Below are positions 25,903-38,590 of a stretch of DNA of 64,000 nt, in pieces. Numbering within the stretch: the stretch's first letter is position 1; each line of letters begins with the position of its first letter. The position numbers were made by a program, and so were the translations under genes. The notes under the pieces were generated by a model. The model made no database searches, was not told where the DNA came from, and worked only from the letters and a program-made list of their open reading frames with translations. The stretch is from Fasciola hepatica (taxonomy: Eukaryota > Platyhelminthes > Trematoda > Plagiorchiida > Fasciolidae), in contig CANUEZ040000013.1 in assembly GCA_948099385.1 (NCBI GenBank), positions 1,329,001 through 1,393,000 on the forward strand, read 5' to 3'.

Positions 25903-28321
25903 CTGTATGGCACAAGGAGGAAAAAAGACAATCAAAAGACGATCGAAATGAAAACAACGCCATTTAGCATAATGAAGCGAGACACGCAAACACGCTGCAC
26001 TCCTCGTTAAACCAGAAGCGAAAGTTGTGATCACGTCAGGAAAAAATCAATGTGAATGGAACATGAAAAGACTTCCTATTTCATATATCACGATTAGAGT
26101 GAGACGGGTATACCGGATAGCCATAACTGGGTCATCACTGCAGCCACCCAACAAGAAAAGCCAACTGAACAGATTTATTGGAAACTTTGCCTTTGGATAA
26201 CGACAGCCACGACAGAACTGTTGATTTGAATCAAAACTATTCATTCCACTTGAAGGCAGTCTTTATTCGGTCGGAGGATGGAATCATGTGGTTCGTATGC
26301 CTTGATTCATTTTACAGCGTCCAGCTCATGTGACGCAATCACGTTTACTGTGGCTCCATGATTGATTTTTGGCAAATAGCTACTTACTTATTCGGTAAGT
26401 AGCATGCATACTCCATCTCACTGTCCTTGAAGTGAATCGACAATCTGTTACCCAGGGATTGCAATAACCGATTACGCAAACTGAAATGACGCTAGAGACC
26501 TTCATTAACAGTATGAATAGAGGGCAATTTGATTTACTGATGAACTGATTCTTGTTGCAATATCAATGAGCAGCTCTCCGTTGAACGCTAAGGAAGCATG
26601 ATTGTACAACATTGTTAAGAATCATCATCAACAGTGCACAACCACCGAATAATCCTCCGCCCCACCTCGACCGGGACCCGAACGCGGGGTGTATGAGCAT
26701 GAGTCCTGTATGCTGACATCAGGCAATGAGGGCTGGCTTGGAAAAGGTATGTTTTGCGTCAACCCTACATGGGAGATCGAGCGCCTCCGTGAATGGCATT
26801 TCGAACAGTAACAACCGGTGATCCAAAAAGCCTCGTTGCTTGATCAATTTCAGAATTAGATGGTCTAAACTGTTACGAGTCCCACGGTTCCACGGTTTCC
26901 ACTGATGAGTTGAGCACCGCTAATATATGATGAAACAGATACGCATTACCTCAGTTTTCGGTCAATTTGTTTGTCTTCACTGATCAATAATCGGCATATT
27001 GTTGTTCAGTCATCTCAATCTAACAAATCTGCCGCTAGTTTTATACAATAAGTCCATTGTGAGTGCGCTTTCAGGATCCGCATTGTTGAGCTTCGAGATC
27101 AGCAGTCTACGAAGAACATTACCGGTCAAACACCGAGTACTCTCTGGGTGCCTATCGAAACGGCATAGTGTTAGCGAAACGAAAAATGACCCACTAATTG
27201 ACTAACGCAATTAGTCAATTCTATCAACAACAGGAAAACCTCAAGAACCAATTAGGACAACAACAAAAAAGGAATTTAATCACAAGCACATAGAGATATC
27301 ACTCTAATTCCAGGGATATCAAGGTTTTTCGGGCTAACCAGTCGTATCTTTGACAACGCATTACCAACAACGTTGGTCATGAGTTATTGCTGCCGGTGTG
27401 AACTGTTGTGATGAGCTTTGCTACCTCGAAACCATTGGAAAGAGTTTCTTCGGAGACTCTTGCTTTACGAGTGACGATTTTGGGAATCCTTTAAAAATTC
27501 AGTCTATCCGACCAGAAGTTATTTTAGGAAAACTGTCTCGCTGGAGATTATTACGCCAGGTCATGTCTCGCATGATGCTGTGTCTTTATAGCCGTGGACA
27601 CATCTATCCATTTGTTATCAACTTTTACAGTAGCACAATCACGGGAAAATTCAATGACTTAAGGTTCAGAGTTTCCTGCTAACAGCCGGGATTCGAATAA
27701 GATGAGAAATTTATTACTTGTGTGTAAGGAAGAAGTTATAGCAATTCACCGATCTAGCTTAGTAAAATTCACCCGAGTGTAACACTTTATGCTGAAGATT
27801 AATTAAATAGAAAAACTACGACGTCTATTGGATTAAGACAAAACCAGCAAGTTTCGATGCATTCTATGCGCACAGTAATAAGCATCTGTATATCATAGTG
27901 GACTAATTTTCAAACCTCCTGATAGTCAGCAATGGCTCCTGGAATTACACTGATATCATATGAATGAATGGACATTCGGTTTAAACAAAATAAACTGAAA
28001 TAAATGGTAAATACAAAATGGGAGGAAGAAAAATGATCATTTGGGTTGGACACTATTTTACACAAAATATGAAAAAAGGAAATCTTACGAGTCACTCCAT
28101 GAAAATGATTCATGTATTCGAGAAAGGAGGCCTTTTTCGCACGTACTGCGATCCGTAAAAACTTGCTGGAGTACGAAATGTCAGATGTGTGAACAGAATC
28201 ATCCCCAGTCCCTAATTTCGTACAGGAAATTCCTCGCTGTTTCAGACAACTTCACTGTTTCGTGTATATGCAACACGTGAGACAGGCTGGAGACAACTCA
28301 CATGTATAATCGACGAAAGGT
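25903..28321. other. Intronic, no gene recognised
   Basis: Only short open frames. A stretch near 26650-26720 reads on the minus strand like a tRNA B box (GCGTTCGGGTCCC) but has no clear A box. Confidence 0.5.
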
Positions 28322-30600
28322 TTGAGATCAAAAATGTTGATCTCGGCAGTGAAAGCTGGCCCAGCTATGACCCAACGCGTCAAACACCAATAACCAATTA
28401 TGACCTTGTGCGTTCTAAAATTCCAAGTCTCAGCGTCGAGGTCGCCAAACGTAAGATGCAGCAGTGGTTAGACTGTGATATGCTATCTGACCCGTCTTGC
28501 CTCCCAACTTTCCGAAACGCTCTAGCTGGGAAGCTCAGAGCAACGTCACCAGATAACATCAACCAGCACTCGTCGCTTATTAAGAATGCCTTGTATTCTG
28601 CTGGAAAAGTGAATTGTGGCCTGATTCGTCGTGCCATTTTACCCTGGACTTCTGCTGAGTCTCTACTCCTTGTTGATGCAGAACAGTCCATCCCGGCTGG
28701 TAGTGAGCACAATGAATCACGAACCACTACGAGACGTGAACTCGAAGCAAGCATGCGTAGAGATCGCGAAATCTGGTGGTCTCAAAAAGAATTAGAGATG
28801 GAACATGCTGCCGCTGTGGGGAATTCCCGCAAACTGTTTTACCTCATCCGAGTCACCAGTAGAAAGCCATTAGGTGTTTTCGAAACGATCTGTGAAGCTG
28901 ATGGTTTGCCTATTCACAGTCTACACTGACGTCTTGTACGCTGGGCGGAGCACTTACAAACACAGTTTAGCTCACCTCCAGCGTCAGCCTCTCCCATAGC
29001 TGTTCCGGCATCCGTCCCCTTGTCTGTTTCGAAAGATCCACCTTCTGAGGTTGAGGCCCTCAAGAAAATCTAAACCCTAGGACGACACAAAACGCCGGGC
29101 TTCGATGACCTTTCCCCAATCCTACTTGAAGATGGTGGGATAGAGCTTGTTAGAAAACCTCACACTTTGTTCTCCAAGGTCTGGCACTCCGAGAAAGTTC
29201 CCTCCTTGTGGGGGGGATCGATCGTTGTCCCCATCTTCAGGAAGGGCTCACGCAATGACTGCACCAACCACAGGGGTAAAATCTTAATCCGGATAGCGTC
29301 TAAGCTCCTAGCTTCTGTCATTCTTCGCAGATTATACAACACGCATGATGAGAATACTCGCAAGAAACAGGCTGAGTTTCGTGTCGGTCGTGGTGCATCG
29401 ATCAAATCTTCATCCTCTGACAACTGTTAGAACACCATTAGGCCTTCCAAACACCAACGATAGTTGTGTTTCTAGACATTCGCGAGGTCTTTCACTCCAT
29501 CGACACGTCTGCATTGTGGCACTGTTTGTTAAGGAACGGTATACCTCAGAAGTACGTGTTGGTCCTCAGAGTTGTATCGTCATAGCTCAGGTCGGGTCAC
29601 AGCCTATAGCCAGCTTCCTCCATCCTCGGCCCTCTCCAGTGGACCACAACAAGGCTGCCCAATATCCCCGTTTCTTTTACATTTTGCTATAGAATATGTC
29701 CTACAGAACGCTTTGTCTGGTCTTACAAACGGTCGGGTTAAACTCCTTCCAGGGAACAGAATCTGTGACTTACAGTACGCCGATCAAAGCGCCTTGCTGA
29801 GCAACAACGCACAGGCAGTTCAACACGTATTGAATCGCTTGGCGATTGAGGTGTTCCGATATGGTATGTACTTTGTGCCTTCAAAGTGAAAGTTACTTCT
29901 GCAAAACTGACAGGAACCTGTGCCTGCACTCACCCTTAGTGGTAATCGGTTAGGGGTGGTCAATAGCTTTAAGCACCTAGGGAGCCTGATCACAGCTGGT
30001 GGTGGTGCTGGGGAGATCACATCACGAATTGCGAGAACCAGAGCAGCTTTTAAGAACCTGCTTCATCTGTAGCATCACCATGACATCCAGGTTTGATTCA
30101 CAGTTCACAGTATCCTTCTTTAAGGTTGCGAGACCTGACCCGTCCCGTTGAGGATGCTCAGCGACTTTCTGTATTCGAACACCAGTGTTGTCTCCGAAGA
30201 ATTGCTCGTGTCTGGTGGGAACATCGGGTGGGCAATGACAAGGTTCGTCGTAATGTGTTCGGTGCTGATAGTCGTCTCTTGACAGATATAATCGCACTAC
30301 ACTGACTCCGGTGGCTCGGGCACGTTTTGTGCATGCCTGTTTATCGTTTACCCTTTCATCTTTTTGCACGTGCCGCGTGAGGCTCGAAGAAACGGTGTTG
30401 TGGTCAGGTATGACTTGGCGTAGGGGCATGAAGAAGTTAGCTTCAGCTTTGACTTCGGTTGGTGCTTCCCACCTTACCGGTTGGGGCCCAGGAGATGAGG
30501 ACTGCCGCTGGTTAGAGACGCTGAGAGATATGGCTCACAACCGAATTCGATGGCGCGAATGCTGTATGGCCTGTTTGTTGACCTTCCGATCCGCATAAAC
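28322..30600 (+). mobile_element. RTE-type retrotransposon copy F, 5'-truncated and decayed
   Basis: Plus strand, opposite to the host gene in whose intron it lies. It starts within the endonuclease end (a D-LVRSKI stretch like SDHALVR). The linker follows, then reverse transcriptase pieces in different frames: EDGGIELVRK, SIVVPIFRKGSRNDCTNHRG, SKLLASVILRRL, SGPQQGCPISPFLLHF, and the YADD motif decayed to YADQ. The C-terminal pieces include EHQCCLRRIARVWWEHRV and TWRRGMKKL, then GWGPGDEDCRWLETLRDMAHN. Several stops and frameshifts make it non-functional. A 102-bp (AT)n tract begins about 170 bp beyond the last coding part. Confidence 0.8.
28408..28929 (+). pseudogene. Copy F: linker ORF between endonuclease and reverse transcriptase
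   Basis: An open frame of 173 codons. It corresponds to the linker of copies A to C, with AEQSIPAGSEHNESR, RREIWWSQK-like MRRDREIWWSQKELEMEHAA and GNSRKLFYLIRVTS. It ends at a stop just before the RWAEH motif, which is still readable after the stop. It is among the better preserved parts of the copy. Confidence 0.7.
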
Positions 30601-30763
30601 AATTAAAAAGCACAAAATCTACAAAACGTGTACGGTGAAAATATTCAAAAAAGATTTGCTTTTACGTGTTGCAATCTTTATGCTGAATCTTAATCACCCA
30701 CCCCGACTTTGTAATTTTCCTCTGTTGTTGTTGCGTTAGACCATGCTCGTTCTCAAACCTGTA

Positions 30764-30872
<109 letters not shown>

Positions 30873-31037
30873 GTCGTTGGCCTCATGACCTCTATCACGC
30901 AAGCGATTTGGTGGCTACGGGGATTTTCATCCACTCCAATCGTGGATAGTCACCATAAGAGAGTAAAAGCAATCCTGCTTAGTGGGTTTGAATTCCAGTT
31001 GATATTTGCCAAATGTACAATTTGTCAGAAGATTTCG

Positions 31038-31217
31038 GGATCAACTCAATTCGATCGAAATCCTGATATGCCGTTTGTACAAATTATGCAAGTGATACTA
31101 TTTCCAGTAGGGAAAAATGAACAATAGACTCTAATGTGTAGCGAGATAGAGCGAAAATAGTCCAAGTTGTATGGATTGGAATTCGACCGCATGCCAGGAT
31201 TTCGATCGAATTGATAG
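31038..31217. mobile_element. MITE-like palindromic repeat, copy 2
   Basis: Ends are inverted: ggatcaactcaattcgatcgaaatcctg on the left and caggatttcgatcgaattgatagac on the right. The unit aligns with copy 1 at 9157-9361 along its length but lacks the expanded (GA)n core (here gcgagatagagcg). It lies 170 bp beyond the long (AT)n tract, in an intron of the X11/Mint-type gene. Confidence 0.6.
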
Positions 31218-31604
31218 ACTGGATGAGTAGACCGCACATTGGTGGTGATCACTAAAAAAATCGAGCCAACTAGCAGCAATCTGTACAGATTCTCACTAGC
31301 GAGTGTTGCGTCGAAACTGCACAGTTATGAGTGGGCAATGGTGAATGCACGAAATCTCGTAAGGAAGGAAAACTGTCAATTGAAAGCAAATACGGAAAGA
31401 GTTAGAAAAGGAATATCCCAAAGAAAGAACGGTAAGATTATGTGTAAAGAAGATTTTCTAATAATATCTTCGGTATTCTGCTATAGAGAACATGGGATTA
31501 GCTTGACAGCAAAGACTAAATTAACATCAAATCACGGGACCTGAGGCGAACAGGTTGAATATTGGCGGGAAAACCTCGATAGGAGTTCGTTGTGGAATAC
31601 GTAC

Positions 31605-31787
31605 CTGTTTGTGTCTATCCTTGTCGGAGAACATAGTCAGCTCATCGCAAAATATCTCTTGCTGATTGAGCACTTCTTCGTAGTTCAGATGTTTCACAGA
31701 GCCGAGGTCCTCGACTCCGCTCTTACGCAGAAAATCCAGATAGGCCAACTGAAATGCGTGTCCGACAGCTTGTGCGATCATACGTGC
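31605..31787 (-). CDS. X11/Mint/LIN-10-type adaptor, exon encoding PTB C-terminal helix and linker
   Basis: Sixty-one codons follow an acceptor ending in ttgaag and precede the donor gtacgt. The peptide starts ARMIAQAVGHAFQLAYLDFL, the long amphipathic C-terminal helix that closes the PTB groove in X11/Mint proteins, and continues with YEEVLNQQEIFCDELTMFS, the conserved linker that leads to PDZ1. Joined to the previous exon the reading is HVLESQE then ARMIAQ, the expected order for the family, with no frame change. The upstream intron is 2.9 kb and contains a decayed Tc1-like transposon. The downstream intron is 5.7 kb. No stop codons or frameshifts are seen, which fits a functional gene. Confidence 0.9.
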
Positions 31788-32850
31788 CTTCAATTTCGGG
31801 GGAGAGGTGAGTGAGTGGATGGATGAATGAATGAATGGATGGAACATATGAAACCGAAGGGAACACCGAAGGATGAGCATTCGGTTCAACGTTAGGGGTA
31901 TACGCAACAACACATACCATCATCATTTTTCACCAATATTCGGGAAAAACAGAGAAAGGGCCTAACCAAAAGAAAGCAACAAGTCAGCCCAGAAATGGGC
32001 CTAAATGATACTGACAAGAGAGAAGTCATATATGATCTTTGCATCTATTGTCACTCTACAGTGACAAAATAAAAGTGGCATGGACCCAAATACAGATGAG
32101 TAGAAAATTAATGCCGCCACTTGATTGACATAATATACGGTCAAAAAGAATGTGTACGTGACTACCTTGCAACTCAACTGATGGGATGCCGTAAACAACT
32201 AATCATTGTGCGTAGTTAGTTACTTTGCTGTTCAGTGCTCTCAAACAAACAGTGTTGGGATCGTCAGGAATCGAAGCAAAAAAACTGTGGACAATTAATT
32301 TTTCTGTAAATAACTATGCTCCTCCTCTCCGTCCACGTGAACACCGCTTGTTAGTTCCTCCGCCCAGAGATGTACCGTGACAGTGAACGTAACAGAATGA
32401 AGAGGAACGCTAAAGATGGGTCACTAAACAGATGGGGAGCATCACAGTGCACGACAAAAGTGTGGGACCACCCTCGATTTTTCGTATCTGTCCTTTCTAA
32501 CGAAACCACATTTGATCAGAAAGATTAAATGTGCGGTACGATACGGTACACTTGATTTTCGAAGGAAATTACATACTATATGCTAATTGGAACAGAACAC
32601 GTGAAAAACGAGGATGAAAAAGTATGAGAACCCAATTCCGGTGTTTTTTGTATGAAAAATTTCGGAAAATCAGGACTATAAAGCCTGGCAACAAAGCCAT
32701 TAGCTCGGTCCGTGGATTGGGCGACTAACAAATCCATGCGAGCCCGAATCACATGATGCACGCTGGTTCTGTAGATACTCTCGGTGACCCCTGTTCACGT
32801 CGGTTGCACGTATAAACCCTACAGAATTCACACAAAATTTTGTTTGCGTA

Positions 32851-33180
32851 ATGCCACATGGAAATAAACTAACAGGTCCCGTGAAGGACGAAATATCCAC
32901 GTTCTACCGAATCGAACTCAAATTGTATATCTTCAGGCAATGTAAGAGATCGAGAAATGTCACACGACGGTGTCTGGAATGTAACGATCAATGTGCGCGT
33001 AAAAAGCGAATGGGTCGTCCAAAAAAACTAACGAACTCGGACGAACCCATATTAATTCGTCTAGCCTCGGATAACATACGCCATTTCGACGTCGAAATCT
33101 TTGCTCACAGTCAGTGTTTTGAAACGAACGCTACGAAGAACACGCAAAGTTGTACCACGGATGAAATAGAAGAAATGTAA
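32851..33180 (+). pseudogene. Tc1-like transposase, N-terminal DNA-binding part
   Basis: An open frame of 109 codons that starts MPHGNKLTGPVKDEI and contains the GRPKKLT motif, which links the two helix-turn-helix DNA-binding units of Tc1/mariner transposases. The second half is diverged. A stop at 33180 separates it from the catalytic part. Initial Met is supported by the usual position of the start in this family. Confidence 0.65.
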
Positions 33181-33379
33181 ACATGTTGTAATCATACCGT
33201 TGCATAAATAAAAACGCTTAACATGGCCGGAATACACGAAGCATGCAAAACAAAAATTGGAAAATGTCTACTCCATTGACGAAAAAATCAATTGTGGTCG
33301 ACCCGTTGCTTGAGATCATTACTGGCATGATATCAGAAACGAAGGAAAACTTTTCAGTCAAAGAAACAACGACAAAGGC

Positions 33380-33860
33380 TCAGTGATGATTTGGGGACCC
33401 TTCTCAGTCAACAGTCAAAGTGACCTAGTTATGATTGGAAGCATACCAGATTGCGTCGCATATTTTCTTACGTCGGAACAGTTTTTTTCCTTTCGCTGCT
33501 GACCATCACATTACAAGATGACATCATATTCCAACATGATAATGCTTTTGTCTATTGCTCATACACCATAAAATGTTGGCTGCTGTTCTGTGGGACCATG
33601 GTTAGGCAATGGCCAGTCTCAATTCAAGATCCAAACCCGAGTGAGAATCTATGAAGTATTCTTGCTCGCCAAGTGTACAAGGATTTCATGGCTTATCAAG
33701 CAAAGAATGAGATAATAATCACCCTTGGGCGATGATAAGTGAATACTGACGAAAGGACAATCACAGGTTTTGTAAGAAGTATACCGAGAAGATGTATTGA
33801 GGTTATCAAGCAGAATAGCAATCCAAAACCATTTAAGGTAGTGACTACTGAAGCGAGTTG
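33380..33860 (+). pseudogene. Tc1-like transposase, catalytic part, frameshifted
   Basis: Pieces in different frames give VMIWGPFSVNSQSDLVMIG, the Tc1 VMVWG block, then IIFQHDNAFVYCSY, which carries the second catalytic Asp in Q-H-D-N-A, then PNPSENL, the remnant of the DxNPIE block, then ITGFVRSIPRRCIEVIKQN, the C-terminal helix. The order and spacing fit a Tc1-like DDE transposase. Stops at the ENL position and later make it inactive. Confidence 0.75.
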
Positions 33861-34696
33861 AAGGAGGTCCTATACTTTCGTCACTCAAGCTTTTTTTTTA
33901 CATATTCTGCCCTAATTAGCGCTTGGTGCATAGCTTTTTCCTGCAATCAAGTACGCCGAATCGTACCGTGGATTTGATTTTTCTGACCAAATATGGTTTC
34001 GTTAGAGGATACGGAAGCGGAAAGATGCGGGAGCTCTATGATTTTACTGCGCACTTTATCAACGAGTACTCGTCATTATACCCTCGATTAGCTTGCATTT
34101 TCTGCTGTCACCGTTAGCTGATATAATGCGCCCCAAGTAACACCTTCTGAGCTAAGCACTATTGCGCAAAACCGGTAATAAAGACTATTTTAAAAAATAA
34201 TCCCCTTAAGCAAAACAACGGACAGGACCTCGATAACGGAAGGAATGGATCACGATATAAATCATCAAACAAATTACGGGTTTCGTTTAGGTTGTTTTAA
34301 AAACCACTGGTAGATGTTTAAACCTGACAGCAGTTGAGGTTACGCACAGAAGGTCTGCTCAGCTGCACAAATCTCCAATCGAATCAATGGGACCATGCAG
34401 AAAGGAGAGTAAAACCATAGTTATTCACAAGCTTAGTGCACAACCAATACGCCTCGAGAGTACACATGTTTTCATTAGGTGCACATAGCCCCATTCACTC
34501 CGAAGAGAACGAGACAAGTTCAATATCGAATTAGTGAACATCCTTGATCGAACGTCAGAGAACTTTTGAAGATCCGTCGTCCATAGTGAGTCAGATTTTT
34601 TTTAATGAACCGATGAAAGACAGCGAGGAACCTGCACTCGAGTACATGCTAATTGAACGGACACTAACTCATAAATCATAGAGAACAAACGCTTAC

Positions 34697-35008
34697 TTCT
34701 TGACTCTCAAGGACGTGACAAACTAGTTTGGTCGGTAGGTCACGGGTTTTCTGAATGGACCCAGGTTTGCTCGGTGACGGATCCAATTTCCGGCGATTGG
34801 GAGACACGTTTTGTGTTGCACTACTACCCGGTTCCGAGCCAGCATCATGCGCCTCATTTGGCTCGTCTTTCTGTACCGAGGACAGAACTTCTGTTTCCGC
34901 AACGGTCTGATCCACCATAGGATCTGGTCTCCGAGCCATGAGAACAAAAATTTCCCCAATATCCGCAATGTATGAGACTGTTTTCAGCTCATGATCAATA
35001 AGAATCTC
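34697..35008 (-). CDS. X11/Mint/LIN-10-type adaptor, exon encoding part of the PTB domain
   Basis: This exon encodes 104 residues. It begins EILIDHELKTVSYIADIGEI, which matches the late strand region of the PTB domain of X11/Mint (APBA) adaptors, and ends KLVCHVLESQE, the conserved lead-in to the last PTB helix. The family binds tyrosine-containing tails such as APP through its PTB domain and organises membrane-protein traffic and synaptic or basolateral sorting. The 5' end follows a pyrimidine-rich acceptor ending in ccgtag, and the 3' end is followed by the donor gtaagc, so both junctions are phase 0. Between MARRPD and KLVCH lies a polar loop rich in Ser, Pro and Glu that is roughly 40 residues longer than the loop I recall in vertebrate Mint proteins. 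Preceding exons were not found. The domain assignment is strong; the exact orthologue is inferred. Confidence 0.87.
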
Positions 35009-36535
35009 CTACGGTCAGAAAAATGCAAACAGGGGTAGAAAGAATGCAGTCAGAAACAGTTCTAGAGAGGGGATAAGACTAAATCTCTATTGTTGAGATC
35101 AAGTGATCAAAATTCTATCTTTATTAACAGATCGATGACTGAAGTACATGGTCTGACCATAGTCGGCGTGACCCAATCACGCACGGACTGGAATCCCACA
35201 TAGTACTAGATAGGTTTGCACGGTAACATGCCCACAGTATGAAGCCGTGTAAGACCAAGAAATAACTTCGAAAGTAAGCGAACCACAGAGCCATACATGA
35301 TGACGAAGCATCTTAAAACGAACTGCGAACATAATGGCAAATGTATCAGAACAGCAAATAAGTGTGCAGGAACAGTCATGAGCTATGGAATCGCCTTTAA
35401 TTACAAGATAAATATAATTTACGTAGAACGCATAAATCCCATAGTCTAGCATGTTCAATGGGAAAACGTTTGGGTACAGTTACGTAAAAATCACTTTGCT
35501 GATTCTGCACTTGAAAGTGGGGAGATCGTAAGAAAAAAGGAAATGCAGAGCGGGGCAGGGCAGGGTGTTCCACAGTTGTGCGTTTCTTGAGAAAAACGGA
35601 GAGTTTGAATTAACAGTGTGACAGATTGGGTAGTCATTTTGTATGGATGGCTTGTTGGCTGCGCACGGGAGAAACGACTGAAAACAAGGGTAGTAGGGAA
35701 CACAGAAGCAAGTTCATGAACCCGTGGTAATACCGGTAGAAAAAAAGCGAAACCACTGCCCGATGATGGGCAGGTCATTGTACAGCAGAGGTTATCGTGG
35801 GGTTGCCGGAGAGGCGGGTGGCTTCGTGTCAGATACGGTCAAGGAGGATTAATGAAGAAGACGAGGTCGCGCCTCAAACGCGAGTAGGGCGAATTTGGGT
35901 CTTGTACGGAACAAAAACGTTGGGTGGAATCAAAATAAAGTGTCTGGCACGCAAAGGAAAATCGATCATTTTTGATGCTCTTGAGTCAAGACAGTTGCAT
36001 GTGGGGACCAAGAAAGCAAATAAGAGAGGGAAAGAACAGGAAGAGACGAGGGAGAAGTGAAATTAAGAGTAGTGGAGTTAGAAGTGGGGACTAGATAGTA
36101 TGAGTCTCGTTTTAAAAGAAATGGATAACATTGAAGGAAACACGATTGACTGAGCCCCAAGTGGTAATCCGAACAGAATCAGAACTTATGAGATGCTTCA
36201 ATTGTGGTTTAGATTGGAACACTCGATCGGAATGCATAGCTGCACATGTTCTATCAGCTGATGACGGTCATAGCTTGGGTGAATGCTACCTTTGGACTAA
36301 TGGAGCGGTTGCAGTTGCTGTTTCTCAGTAAAATGCAGCACCAGCAGAAGTAGTACTTGATGATTACCGATGAAAGCCTCAGGTAAATTACTACGAGAGC
36401 AATCTTGTTCGCCTTTTCAAGTATATGATCAGTAAACTATCTATCATATGAATTGTTCCCCTACCTCTTTAGTACAGTAAATACAATGGATCACAAGGCT
36501 GACCACTTTCATTGTATGCCATGTTGTTGTGTCAC
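35009..36535. other. No gene recognised
   Basis: This should include the intron upstream of the first recognised PTB exon. No exon matching the first half of an X11/Mint PTB domain was found here or further right on the minus strand. Open frames are short and motif-free. Confidence 0.5.
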
Positions 36536-36770
36536 TGATTGGTGGTGATCAAGTGGTTTACGATGTTTACCCATCACCTCGGAGGTCAAAGATTGGAACC
36601 TCGCCACTGCCGGTCACTATAGTGGCAGACAGCTGTCCGCTGTACCAGCTCGTTAACATTCCTGACCTACTGGATCCAGGTTTCTGGTAATACTCATTTG
36701 ATCGGTGGACCCTGTAGTCAATGGGGTGTATCTCTTCCGTTGTGCAAGCACTAAATAAAAGAAATAAAAT
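36536..36770 (+). repeat. Possible tRNA-like SINE
   Basis: The plus strand has an A-box-like TGATCAAGTGG and about 40 bases later a B-box-like AGATTGGAACCTCG, and the unit ends in an A-rich tail (aataaaagaaataaaat). This is the layout of a tRNA-derived SINE. Only one copy was noticed, so the call is tentative. Confidence 0.35.
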
Positions 36771-38029
36771 ATAGTCCTGTCACTTAATGTATGCAATCCC
36801 ACGGCAGGCGGCTCTTATGGATCTCATCAACGAGCTCGAACACGAAGTGATTTCCTGTAACAGCGTTCAACGCTCCAATCAAAAAATTACACGTTCGAAG
36901 TGAATTCCGGTGTGATACAAAACAGGCAGTACGAAAATCCTTCCCATGGGAAAGCCAAATGCATTAAATCACCGGTAACGAGGTCAGATCGACGGTTGGT
37001 CGACCAAACCACATTGTGCGACCAGTGAACGAACATCGTTCGACTGCAGTCTGAAGCAAAAATTAAAACAACAATGGGTTCAAAGTCAAAGGGAAGTTGG
37101 GCTAAGTGAGTTTTTTGAGATTTGATATGAATTATTTGAACAGTTACGGATCACAAGTTGTCCTATATATTTTAGTCGAGCGAAAACCGCTCTCTAGCAC
37201 GTAATTACCTCCTAAAATCTATAGAAGCTGAATAACGATTTTACGAGCGCAAAACAACACTGTAGACATGGATGTATGCGTATTGAGATTCGTAAGGATG
37301 TTTATAGTAGGACGAATTGGGCACATATACACACACAATCAACTGCCACAAATAGCAACTGCAACAAGCAAAAATACACTCACACAGTGCATGCCAAGTT
37401 AATCAGAACACATGAAACAGGGTGTGCTAAACCGAATTACTGCCACTAATCAAGCACATATGAGGCAAGTATCGAGCAAAGGAACGAATCCAAAATCACC
37501 ATTCTCCGTGAATGATACAGGTGATGCTTCTTCCAACGGTGAAAAGAAGCGTGACTATGGGTCACTGACCGGTTCATGTGCATTTAGCACCAAATCGTAT
37601 CGCATTTCCGATAATACGACGTGTGTTGGCTGACAAGCATAGATTGCTCCACTGCTATCGACTACTAGACTCTGAACACCCTAGTCAATCGCGATCGAAC
37701 TAGAAAGGAAGTGAACTCAATAGAAAGCTGTTGTGAGTACCGCGAAAGTGATAATCGCGAAGCAATTGTATGGTCCGTTGGTATTATTAGACACCTCCCT
37801 TGATTCGTGTTAGGAGACCGAATATCGGAAGGACAGAACATAGGATCAAACAAAACTAATCAACCGCTGTCATCCCTAAAATCAAATTCGTTTTTACGAA
37901 AACGAGCTCAATGATAACCCGACTTCACCTCTTTTTCTGAGAAATTACGTAATATACACAACTCTTTCTGGCCTACACGTCAACATATTTAAATGTTTCG
38001 AGTGCATACTCATCCTTTCTCGGTCTCCT
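36771..38029. other. No gene recognised
   Basis: Short open frames only; no repeats shared with the rest of the window noticed. Confidence 0.5.
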
Positions 38030-38590
38030 TATACCGATGAACAATCGCTCATTGACTATGTCCCCGTTCCCAAGCCAACTCGGGCAGGTACTTGGGTAAG
38101 CACCAATTTCGAGTGGTCTTCCCATATTCTAAAAAGTGTGAAGAAACTGCGTCGAATCTCTTTACAAATCTGTAGACTAAGGCAGTTTGATGTCAAACAA
38201 GCTGTTATCATTTCCTTTGTCCACCAATGTTCTACTAATCTTAACAATTTGCTGCACTCCTGCAATCCGTCCTGGACTACTTAAAACGGATTTCCATTCA
38301 CTACACCACGGATCGGATATTATAATTCGTGTTTCTTTGATTCCCATAGCCTCACTCCACAATAAAATATGATCTACATAACTTCGCCTGTGAAGAATTC
38401 CCTATCAAGATTCTTGCGGATCTCATTCATCCTCATGGCATGACCTGTCTGTTTGCGGTTTACATCCTCCTACACGTTCCGAGTTTAGACTCATCCCGTC
38501 CCGTAGAAGTAATTATCCCAACTCCACCGTGTCCTATTCAGCACGCGTCCTTGTGATCAAAGTGAATGTCGCAGAGGAACTTCACAATAA
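38030..38590 (+). pseudogene. Decayed CR1-type LINE, C-terminal end of reverse transcriptase
   Basis: Plus-strand pieces in shifting frames read LGTWVSTNFEWSSHI-like near 38090, the typical LG-x-x-xx-xxWxxHI step of CR1 elements, then KKLRRISLQICRLRQFD, then a C-terminal stretch with SFILMA, LRISF and TRSEFRLIPSRRSNYPNST, which resembles the R-x-x-Y/F-xxS-xxP end of the protein. Many stops are present. No endonuclease part is adjacent. Confidence 0.5.

Larger units (their letters stand above)
32446..34055 (+). mobile_element. Tc1-like DNA transposon with IR/DR-type ends, decayed
   Basis: A 1.6-kb element in the intron of the X11/Mint-type gene, on the opposite strand. Its two ends align in inverted orientation over about 200 bases. 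Tips are CAGTGCACGACAAAAG on the left and AGTGCGCAGTAAAATC on the right (read inward). Each long inverted repeat holds two related short motifs, an outer one (tip to ggacc) and an inner one (left near 32599-32633, right ggtcctatactttcgtcac at 33866-33884), the arrangement called IR/DR in some Tc1 elements. The transposase between them is broken by stops and frameshifts. A TA target duplication is not clear because the ends are mutated. Confidence 0.75.

Noticed and set aside
26650..26720. Possible tRNA-like element on the minus strand
   Set aside because: The B-box-like GCGTTCGGGTCCC is present, but the upstream A box is not, and no second copy was noticed.
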